DNA of 5,599 nt, taken from positions 1 to 5,599 of the forward strand of contig JAIOTH010000009.1 of NCBI GenBank assembly GCA_021106915.1, written 5' to 3'. Origin of the DNA: a bacterium (GTDB lineage: Bacteria > Patescibacteriota > Patescibacteriia > UBA1558 > S5-K13). Position numbers and translations under genes: made by a program. Positions 1 through 4,695 of the stretch are shown here, in pieces; positions within the stretch are counted from its first letter, which is position 1; every line of letters starts with the position of its first letter. The notes under the pieces were generated by a model. That model was given only the letters and a program-made list of their open reading frames with translations. It made no database searches and had not been told where the DNA came from.

Positions 1-989
1 TTTTGTAATAACATAATTTTAGACTCTAAGGCTTGATGATAAAAATTCAACAATTTTTTAGTAGAATATTTTTGAGAAACTTTTTCTATAACCTCTTTTA
101 AAAAGGGGTGGATCAAATTTATTTCCGAATCTAATTTAAATATCAACAAGTCCCTAGAAATCCTTAAATAAGAATTTAATAAAGTCTCTAAATAAATATA
201 GGAATTCTTAGAATTTTTTGATTTTTTAATTTGTCCTTCTACCCATTTAAACTTGTCGTTCAAAGGATTATCAATAATCTCCACAATTCTATTTAATTCT
301 ACCTTATGTTTTTCCCATAAATCAACATTTTTTCCATAAAAAAGAGCTATTCCTGGTATTCCTCCTGAAAAAAAAGTTAATTCTTCAACTAATTTACTAT
401 CAATATCTTTACTATGCAGATATTTACTTACATCCTTTAAGGGAACATTAGCAAATTTTATGATCTGTGATCTAGATATAATGGTTGGTAAAATATTTTT
501 AACTTCTTGAGCTATTAAAATAACAATTGAATTCCGAGGAGGTTCTTCAATTACTTTTAAAAGGGCATTAGCTGCTTCAATACTTAAAAAATCAGCATTA
601 TTAATAATAGCTATTTTATATTTAGACTTAATCGGAGTCAAATAAAATTTTTCTTTAAATTCTCTAACTTGCTCAATGGAAATATTTTTCTTATCATCTT
701 TTAAATCAAAAATCATAAGATCAGGATGAATGCCCTTATTTATTTCTTGACAATTAACACAATCTTGACAAGGAAATCTTTTATTATCTTTTTCAATATT
801 CTTATGATTCTGACAAAAAATAGATTGTCCAAAATAATGAGCTAAGGTCTTTTTACCAATATCCTGCGGACCAGCAAATAAATAAGTATGACAAAAATTC
901 TGACTAATAATCAATTTTTGTAAATAATGTTTGATATTTTCATGACCCAAAATTGGCCAATCAAATTTAAATTCACCACTTTCTTTCAT
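1..989 (-). CDS. holB: DNA polymerase III delta-prime subunit (clamp loader), 3' end cut by window edge
   Basis: This AAA+ family subunit of the clamp loader helps open and load the beta sliding clamp at primed sites. My translation from the ATG at 989 gives 329 residues with no stop before the left edge. Bacterial delta-prime is usually about 320-340 residues, so little is missing. Visible landmarks are a P-loop-like GPQDIGKKT (40-48), four probable zinc ligands C59, C74, C77 and C80 (C-x14-C-x2-C-x2-C), ISIEQVRE (103-110), a Walker B-like IAIINNAD (126-133) with Asn where Asp is usual, ANALLKVIEEPP (140-151), and an SRC-like sensor TIISRSQ (169-175) with Ser replacing Cys. The ALLK.IEEP and SR. 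motifs are shared with DnaX, but the short length, the late zinc cluster and the degenerate Walker B favour delta-prime, which often lacks ATPase activity. No Shine-Dalgarno sequence precedes the start. The gene is divergent from the plus-strand RNA. Confidence 0.9.
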   Translation of the reverse strand, partial: MKESGEFKFDWPILGHENIKHYLQKLIISQNFCHTYLFAGPQDIGKKTLAHYFGQSIFCQNHKNIEKDNKRFPCQDCVNCQEINKGIHPDLMIFDLKDDKKNISIEQVREFKEKFYLTPIKSKYKIAIINNADFLSIEAANALLKVIEEPPRNSIVILIAQEVKNILPTIISRSQIIKFANVPLKDVSKYLHSKDIDSKLVEELTFFSGGIPGIALFYGKNVDLWEKHKVELNRIVEIIDNPLNDKFKWVEGQIKKSKNSKNSYIYLETLLNSYLRISRDLLIFKLDSEINLIHPFLKEVIEKVSQKYSTKKLLNFYHQALESKIMLLQ

Positions 990-995
990 AGTATA

Positions 996-1024
996 AGAAT
1001 AACAAATTTAATCTAATTTAACAA
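996..1024 (-). promoter_or_regulatory. possible holB promoter, would give a leaderless mRNA
   Basis: On the minus strand TTGTTA (1024-1019) and TATTCT (1001-996) are separated by 17 bases, with six bases between the -10 and the holB ATG. Initiation at the usual distance would fall on or next to the ATG, giving a leaderless message. This fits the absence of a Shine-Dalgarno sequence. The match is moderate, and AT-rich DNA gives many such hits by chance. An adjacent TATACT (995-990) is a better -10 but touches the ATG. Confidence 0.3.
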
Positions 1025-1040
1025 CAATCATTAAAAACCA

Positions 1041-1069
1041 TTGACAATTTTATCAATACATGCTATACT
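1041..1069 (+). promoter_or_regulatory. strong sigma70-type promoter with extended -10
   Basis: A perfect -35 TTGACA (1041-1046) is followed after exactly 17 bases by TATACT (1064-1069), which differs from the -10 consensus at one position. TG at 1061-1062, one base before the hexamer, makes an extended -10. This is the best promoter found by eye in the window. Transcription should start near 1075-1078. It points right, against every protein gene here, so its only evident product is the structured RNA that ends at the terminator near 1453. Confidence 0.8.
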
Positions 1070-1084
1070 CTTATATTAGGTTCG

Positions 1085-1100
1085 CAATAATGCATTATTG
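1085..1100. repeat. 16-bp perfect palindrome just downstream of the RNA promoter
   Basis: CAATAATGCATTATTG equals its own reverse complement. It lies about 8-25 bases after the predicted transcription start. It could be a dimeric repressor operator or simply the first hairpin of the RNA (six pairs with a UGCA loop). It sits inside the helix 1074-1081/1122-1129, which favours an RNA role, but the sequence alone does not decide. Confidence 0.6.
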
Positions 1101-1142
1101 AAAAATATTTGCAACTATGCTACCTAATAAAAAAATTATTCA

Positions 1143-1150
1143 AAGGAGGT
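1143..1150 (+). promoter_or_regulatory. perfect Shine-Dalgarno site inside the structured RNA
   Basis: AAGGAGGT is an eight-base complement of the 16S rRNA 3' end. GGAGG ends five bases before the ATG at 1155. Flanking ATTATT (1135-1140) and AATAAT (1151-1156) can pair, which would display the site in a ten-base loop. The recognised protein genes with visible starts here have no comparable site, so this motif is exceptional in its local context. Confidence 0.7.
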
Positions 1151-1154
1151 AATA

Positions 1155-1175
1155 ATGAAGAATAAATTGATTTAA
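1155..1175 (+). CDS. candidate six-codon ORF (MKNKLI) in the structured RNA
   Basis: ATG at 1155 follows the perfect Shine-Dalgarno site at normal spacing and reads M-K-N-K-L-I before a TAA at 1173-1175. It is far too short for a structured protein. It could be a leader peptide whose translation controls folding of the hairpins downstream, a tiny functional peptide, or a way of docking ribosomes on the RNA. No cistron follows on the plus strand before the terminator, so classical attenuation of a downstream gene is not supported. Codon statistics cannot be used at this length. Support comes only from the ribosome-binding site and its position near the 5' end of a well-bounded transcript. Confidence 0.4.
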   Translation: MKNKLI

Positions 1176-1253
1176 AAAAGACTTGTTAATAGATGAACAG
1201 AATTACTGGTAAAAATTCATCTGTTAACAAGGACTTAAAAAAAATTAAAAAAA

Positions 1254-1330
1254 GATAGGGTCGCCACATAAAGATATTCTTGGCGAAAGGGGCTTTACCG
1301 GTGGATTTATCAACTAAGCCCCACCCTATC
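1254..1330 (+). other. three-way-junction domain of the structured RNA
   Basis: GATAGGGT (1254-1261) pairs perfectly with ACCCTATC (1323-1330). Directly inside are CGCCA (1262-1266) with TGGCG (1281-1285), an AAA linker, then GGGGCTT (1289-1295) with AAGCCCC (1316-1322), which abuts the closing strand with no gap. The 20-base loop of the second hairpin begins with the self-complementary ACCGGT (1297-1302), and could pair with another copy. This G/C-rich block stands out from its AT-rich surroundings, which suggests selection for the fold. It is a subdomain of the RNA at 1075-1453, not a separate gene. Confidence 0.65.
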
Positions 1331-1418
1331 AAAATAAAGAGCTGGAGAAAGTTTGCAAAAAAAACAAATGAGGCACCATAACCGCCTCACAATTACTTTC
1401 TCCGCTCTTAATAATGCC

Positions 1419-1453
1419 AGGCAGATGAATATTTATTTCATTCTGCCTTTTTT
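1419..1453 (+). terminator. Rho-independent terminator of the structured RNA
   Basis: AGGCAGA (1419-1425) pairs with TCTGCCT (1442-1448). The stem continues with TGAA (1426-1429) against TTCA (1437-1440), leaving T1441 bulged. The loop is seven bases, and six Ts follow at 1448-1453. The minus strand has no T-tract beyond the hairpin, so the terminator acts on the plus strand. Confidence 0.85.
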
Positions 1454-1460
1454 ATTACTT

Positions 1461-1502
1461 AAAAAATTACTAATTAAAAATTCATTTGAAATTTGTAATT
1501 AG
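1461..1502 (-). terminator. AT-rich terminator of the RNase H-like gene
   Basis: On the minus strand 1502-1490 pairs with 1482-1470 (13 positions, one mismatch, seven-base loop). A TTTTTT run (1466-1461) follows three bases later. It lies 32 bp beyond the stop of the RNase H-like gene and ends eight bases from the opposing terminator, so the pair insulates two convergent transcripts. The stem is almost entirely A/T, hence weaker than the plus-strand terminator. Confidence 0.55.
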
Positions 1503-1514
1503 TCATTAATAATT

Positions 1515-1541
1515 CTCTTTAAAATTTATGATTTTAAAGAG
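1515..1541. repeat. 11-bp inverted repeat spanning the RNase H-like stop codon
   Basis: CTCTTTAAAAT (1515-1525) and ATTTTAAAGAG (1531-1541) pair perfectly around a five-base loop. The repeat contains the TAA stop at 1536-1534, and no T-tract follows on either strand. It could protect the mRNA 3' end from exonucleases. In such AT-rich DNA part of it may be chance. Confidence 0.45.
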
Positions 1542-1938
1542 CCCTATCCATTGCTTCATTAGCTAAAGCATCAGCTGCTTTATTCTGTTCTCGATAAACA
1601 TGCTGAAAAGTAATTTTTCTAAAACTCAAACTTAAATTCCAAGCTTTTACAAATAAAAGAGCTAAGTCTTTATTTTTTACCTTATATTCTCGATTTAATT
1701 GCTTAACCACTAACTCACTATCTAAAAAACTCTCTAAGTCCTCTACTTTATTTTCTAAAGCTAATTCTAAACCCTTTAACAATGCCTTATATTCTGCTTG
1801 ATTATTGGTAGTCTCACCTAAATAAACTGAAAAATCAGCTACTACTTCATCTTTAGAATTATATAAAACACCACCAATACCAGCCGGACCTGGATTACCT
1901 CGAGCACCTCCGTCAGTAAATAATTTATAAGTAGGCAT
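1534..1938 (-). CDS. compact ribonuclease HI-like protein
   Basis: This 134-residue protein is a single RNase H fold, expected to hydrolyse RNA in RNA:DNA hybrids such as Okazaki primers, R-loops or embedded ribonucleotides. The full catalytic carboxylate set is visible: D9 in FTDGGARGNPGPAGIG, E49 in TTNNQAEYKALL, D73 in LDSELVVKQL and D123 in AADALANEA. The glycine-rich first strand and TTNNQAEY are typical of the YpdQ/reverse-transcriptase-like RNase H group. The basic handle of E. coli RNase HI is absent, as is usual in that group, so substrate binding probably differs from the larger paralogue at 3849-4634. The ATG is the natural start, because the catalytic strand begins five residues later. 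No convincing Shine-Dalgarno sequence precedes it. It is separated from recJ by 102 bp that contain a repeat hairpin. Activity is inferred from the intact active site. Confidence 0.88.
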   Translation of the reverse strand: MPTYKLFTDGGARGNPGPAGIGGVLYNSKDEVVADFSVYLGETTNNQAEYKALLKGLELALENKVEDLESFLDSELVVKQLNREYKVKNKDLALLFVKAWNLSLSFRKITFQHVYREQNKAADALANEAMDRAL

Positions 1939-1981
1939 AAGTATTTTACACTTTCTTTTTTATTTAAACATTATTTTACCC

Positions 1982-2039
1982 TTGTCATTTTGGGCTTGAC
2001 CCGCCTGCCTGCCGGTAGGCAAGAAGCTCAGGATGACAA
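1982..2039. repeat. REP-like hairpin element between recJ and the RNase H-like gene
   Basis: Outer arms 1982-1997 and 2024-2039 pair over 16 positions, three of them G-T type in the plus-strand sense. The inner GCCTGCC/GGTAGGC (2007-2020) forms a second, nearly perfect inverted repeat. It begins one base after the recJ TAA and is far more G/C-rich than its surroundings. No T-tract follows on the minus strand, so it is not a standard terminator. CCTGCCTGCCGG-type palindromes and GTCATCCTGAGC-type arms are, as I recall, dispersed repeats in Patescibacteria and other genomes. Copy number cannot be seen here. Confidence 0.65.
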
Positions 2040-2040
2040 T

Positions 2041-3750
2041 TTATTTTATTTTCAAATCAACAATGTACAATTCCAAAGTCCGATTGCCATTCCATTCATT
2101 AACTCCAATTTCCGTTACTAAATCTATTTTATCATTTGTTTTTAAATTTGAAAATTTACTTACTCCACTAAAAAATATTGCTTTTTTAATTACACCCTCT
2201 TGTTCTATTTCTATTTTCAAATGACTTTTATCTTTTCCTAAATATTGATAACTTTTAACCAAACAATCCTTAATTAAAAATTTTGGTTTAGAATTTTCCA
2301 TACCATAAGGCTCAAATTTATCTAATAAATCCCATAAATCCCAATTAATATCAACTAATTTTATTTCTACATCAAGATATAAAGATGGTTTTAATTTTAT
2401 TCCCTTTAACTTTTTTTTGATTTCCTCTTTAATATTTTCTCTAACTTTTGAAAAATTTTCTGGCAACATCGAAAAACCAGCTGCTGATTTATGTCCTCCA
2501 AATTTTACTAATTTATCACTAACTTTAGTAATAATTTCCATCAAATCTAACTCATCTATTCCTCGACAAGAACCAGACCATTTCTGACCATCAAAACCAA
2601 AAACAAAACTTGGTCGATAATATTCATTACTTAACTTGCCAGCGACTAAACCAACTATTCCTAAATTCCAATCATCTTTAGAAACCCATATTGATTTAAG
2701 ATCATCATCTACGCATTCAATCTGATTTTTAGCCTCTGAAACCATTTTCTTAGTCAAATTTTGTCTTTGAGAATTATTTTGATTCAATTCATTAGCAATC
2801 CTCAAAGCTGTATCAATATTTTTAGTTTTCAAAAGCTCAAAAGCAGTATTAGCATGATCCATTCGACCAGCAGCATTTAAACGCGGACCAATCTGAAAAC
2901 CAATTGTATAACTACTCATTCTATCTACTCTAGTTCCAGATATTTCATATAATTTCTGTAAACCCAAACGCTTGGTTTTTTGTAAAACTATTAAACCATA
3001 TTTAACTAAAGTCCGATTTTCTCCTCGTAAAGGCACCATATCTGCCACAGTTCCTAAAGCTACTAAGTCTAATAACCATTTAGCGGTTTTATTTTTTTCA
3101 TCTTGTTCTAATTTACACAAATCACTTTTCAAAAGACCAGTAGCTAATTTATAAGCAATTCCCACACCAGCTAATTTATCGAAAGGATATTTCTCTCTAG
3201 ATAATCCCGCGTGAATAATTGCTAAAGCTGGTGGTAATTTTTGCGGTTCTTGATGATGATCAGTGATGATGACATCAATACCAGCTTTTTTCAATTTCTT
3301 AATTTCATCAAAATTACTGATTCCACAATCACAGGTAATAACTAAGGTATACTTTTTATCAATAATTGTTTGAACTGAATTCATATTAAAACCATAACCT
3401 TCTGTTTCTCGATGTGGAATATAAACATCAATTCTAAGACCTAAGGCATATAAAATATCATAAAGCAAAGCTGAACTTGTGACACCATCAGCATCATAAT
3501 CTCCATAAACCAATACCTCTTCTTTTTTTTCTACTGCTTGATAAATTCTTTTCACTGCCTTTTTCATATCCTGCAATAGATAAGGATCATGGATATCATC
3601 TGAATAATCGGAATTAAAAAATTCATCAATCTCTGCTTGAGTTTTGATGTTCCGATTATGTAATAACTGTAAAATAATTTTGTTTAAATCCGGAAATTGC
3701 GATACAGTTTCTTCACTAATTTTTTCTAATAACTTCCATTGTTTAGACAT
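2041..3750 (-). CDS. recJ: single-stranded-DNA-specific 5'-3' exonuclease RecJ
   Basis: RecJ degrades single-stranded DNA from 5' ends in RecF-type recombination, mismatch repair and base excision repair, using Mn2+ or Mg2+. At 569 residues it has the usual bacterial length. In order: an N-terminal segment with the typical FFNSDYSDDIHDPYLLQDM; DHH motif I YGDYDADG (82-89); the metal aspartate D141 in TCDCGIS; the signature D164-H165-H166; LVALGTVADMVPL (229-241, D237); GPRLNAAGRM (288-297); a DHHA1 region with WNLGIVGLVAGKL (361-373), GSCRGI (393-398) and FGGHKSAAG (417-425); then a C-terminal OB-type domain from about residue 455. All key metal ligands appear intact, so it should be active. 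The ATG lacks a Shine-Dalgarno sequence. TACAAT at 3762-3757 is six bases upstream and could give a leaderless mRNA. A stable repeat hairpin follows the stop directly. Confidence 0.95.
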   Translation of the reverse strand: MSKQWKLLEKISEETVSQFPDLNKIILQLLHNRNIKTQAEIDEFFNSDYSDDIHDPYLLQDMKKAVKRIYQAVEKKEEVLVYGDYDADGVTSSALLYDILYALGLRIDVYIPHRETEGYGFNMNSVQTIIDKKYTLVITCDCGISNFDEIKKLKKAGIDVIITDHHQEPQKLPPALAIIHAGLSREKYPFDKLAGVGIAYKLATGLLKSDLCKLEQDEKNKTAKWLLDLVALGTVADMVPLRGENRTLVKYGLIVLQKTKRLGLQKLYEISGTRVDRMSSYTIGFQIGPRLNAAGRMDHANTAFELLKTKNIDTALRIANELNQNNSQRQNLTKKMVSEAKNQIECVDDDLKSIWVSKDDWNLGIVGLVAGKLSNEYYRPSFVFGFDGQKWSGSCRGIDELDLMEIITKVSDKLVKFGGHKSAAGFSMLPENFSKVRENIKEEIKKKLKGIKLKPSLYLDVEIKLVDINWDLWDLLDKFEPYGMENSKPKFLIKDCLVKSYQYLGKDKSHLKIEIEQEGVIKKAIFFSGVSKFSNLKTNDKIDLVTEIGVNEWNGNRTLELYIVDLKIK

Positions 3751-3756
3751 AAGGTT

Positions 3757-3762
3757 ATTGTA
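3757..3762 (-). promoter_or_regulatory. possible recJ -10 element
   Basis: TACAAT on the minus strand matches the -10 consensus at five of six positions and ends six bases before the recJ ATG, so transcription could start at the ATG itself. The best -35 at 17-base spacing (TTGTAT) matches at only three positions. It rests mainly on the missing ribosome-binding site and the identical spacing seen before holB. Confidence 0.25.
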
Positions 3763-3848
3763 ATGGAAAACTCATAAAAATACAAAAAGCCGCTGAAATC
3801 TAAAAGATTATTTTGCGACCTTATTTTTTTCTAATCTTAAATTAAAAA

Positions 3849-4634
3849 CTATTTCATAATCTCTTTAAATATCTTAACAACTTTAGGATTTTTATAATCT
3901 TTGTTAAATCTAACGGAATATTTATGTCCTGCACTGAATGACCCAGGCTTATCATAAAAAATATCTATACATTTATAAAACTTGCTTGTTTTAGAAATTA
4001 TCTCATAAACATATTGCGTTAACTGTTGAAGTCTTTGATAAAAACTCCTAATTATTCTAATTCTAGTTTTCTGCCCCAACATCTTAACGCTCCCAATTTC
4101 TATGTTTCTATCAGATAATTTTCTTCTCAACTTAATTTTATTAAAAGACGGTTTTAACATTCCTTTAGCTGATTTCTTGGCTAACCTATCTACAGCCTTA
4201 TTATCTTGACTCTTTGAATGCCCTTTAACCCACTCAAAATCAATTCTCTTACCAATTTTCTTTACATTTTTTAAAAGTTCTTTCCATAATTCAGCGTTTA
4301 AAACTGGTTGACCACAATTTTTCATCCATTTATTTTGTGACCACCTCATAGCTCTAGCATAATTATCTACAACATACATAGAATCTGTATTAATAACTAT
4401 TTGTTGTATATCTTTAATTTCCGGAAGCTTACTAGCTTCTTGAATAGCCAAAGAACAAGCTTTTAATTCCATTTGATTATTCGTAGCATCCTTATAACCC
4501 TGTAAATTTAAATCTTCGCGTAAATCTTCTCTATTTAAGAATTCTGGGAATACAAATCTAACACCCATTCCTCCCTCCCTAGGATGAGAATAAGACGAAC
4601 CGTCTGTATAAATATTTAAAGCATGTGGATTCAT
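3849..4634 (-). CDS. ribonuclease HI with C-terminal extension
   Basis: This 261-residue protein should cleave the RNA strand of RNA:DNA hybrids in the cytoplasm. Residues 5-158 form a classical RNase HI domain: D11 in IYTDGSSYSHPREGGMG, E56 in TNNQMELKA, D84 in VINTDSMYVVD, H139 in EWVKGHS and D149 in NKAVDRLAKK, so all catalytic residues including the loop histidine are present. A basic handle with the usual tryptophans is visible at 96-120 (MRWSQNKWMKN, then NAELWKEL). Residues from about 160 to 261 are an extension I cannot name. It is rich in Lys/Arg and aromatic residues and ends with HKYSVRFNKDYKNPKVVKI, which may be a small beta-rich nucleic-acid-binding module. The second RNase H-like gene in the window is much shorter and lacks the handle. 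It sits 98 bp upstream of recJ. There is no Shine-Dalgarno sequence. It could be named rnhA, but with two paralogues I leave the symbol empty. Confidence 0.88.
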   Translation of the reverse strand: MNPHALNIYTDGSSYSHPREGGMGVRFVFPEFLNREDLREDLNLQGYKDATNNQMELKACSLAIQEASKLPEIKDIQQIVINTDSMYVVDNYARAMRWSQNKWMKNCGQPVLNAELWKELLKNVKKIGKRIDFEWVKGHSKSQDNKAVDRLAKKSAKGMLKPSFNKIKLRRKLSDRNIEIGSVKMLGQKTRIRIIRSFYQRLQQLTQYVYEIISKTSKFYKCIDIFYDKPGSFSAGHKYSVRFNKDYKNPKVVKIFKEIMK

Positions 4635-4695
4635 TTTTTCTAAATAATTTTATTTTATTTGCGACTATTTTTAAAAAAACTTAATATAATAAACC

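Larger units (their letters stand above)
1075..1453 (+). ncRNA. orphan structured RNA of unknown family, about 380 nt
   Basis: The transcript is bounded by a near-consensus promoter and a Rho-independent terminator. It contains no protein ORF longer than 21 codons. Helices that I can pair by eye, in order: 1074-1081 with 1122-1129, enclosing the palindrome 1085-1100; a weak A-U hairpin 1135-1140 with 1151-1156 that places a Shine-Dalgarno sequence in its loop; a 16-bp stem 1182-1197 with 1216-1231 (one G-U pair); a three-way junction closed by 1254-1261 with 1323-1330, holding hairpins 1262-1266/1281-1285 and 1289-1295/1316-1322; a 13-bp stem 1339-1352 with 1395-1407 (bulged U1343), capped by 1369-1374/1384-1389; and the terminator hairpin. 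It lacks the landmark sequences I would expect for RNase P RNA, tmRNA, SRP RNA or 6S RNA. Possible roles are a regulatory RNA, a dual-function RNA encoding a tiny peptide, or a housekeeping RNA peculiar to its lineage. The function is unknown. Confidence 0.7.

Noticed and set aside
1193..1258. 21-codon plus-strand ORF starting within the 16-bp stem
   Set aside because: It has no Shine-Dalgarno sequence, its start is buried in a stable helix, and it is not in frame with the six-codon ORF. The Lys-rich end is just the A-rich linker.
1075..1453. RNase P RNA, tmRNA, SRP RNA or 6S RNA
   Set aside because: I looked for the RNase P GAGGAAAGTCC core, the tmRNA tRNA-like ends with CCA and tag ORF, the SRP GGAAGCAGC-type loop and the single long bulged 6S hairpin. 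None is present.
1075..1453. Retron msr-msd RNA, suggested by the nearby RNase H-like genes
   Set aside because: No reverse transcriptase motif (YxDD) is encoded nearby. The RNase H proteins are ordinary cellular types, and no a1/a2 outer repeat pair was found.
2033..2224. Plus-strand ORF of 63 codons
   Set aside because: It lies almost wholly antisense to the recJ 3' end. It has no ribosome-binding site, and its composition is that of an antisense shadow.
2972..3154. Plus-strand ORF of 60 codons
   Set aside because: It is antisense to the conserved DHH-domain coding part of recJ. No family motif or start signal was seen.
3804..3838. Terminator after the larger RNase H gene (AAGATTA/TAATCTT)
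   Set aside because: Only seven A/T-rich pairs around a 21-base loop and a run of four Ts; too weak to call in such AT-rich DNA.
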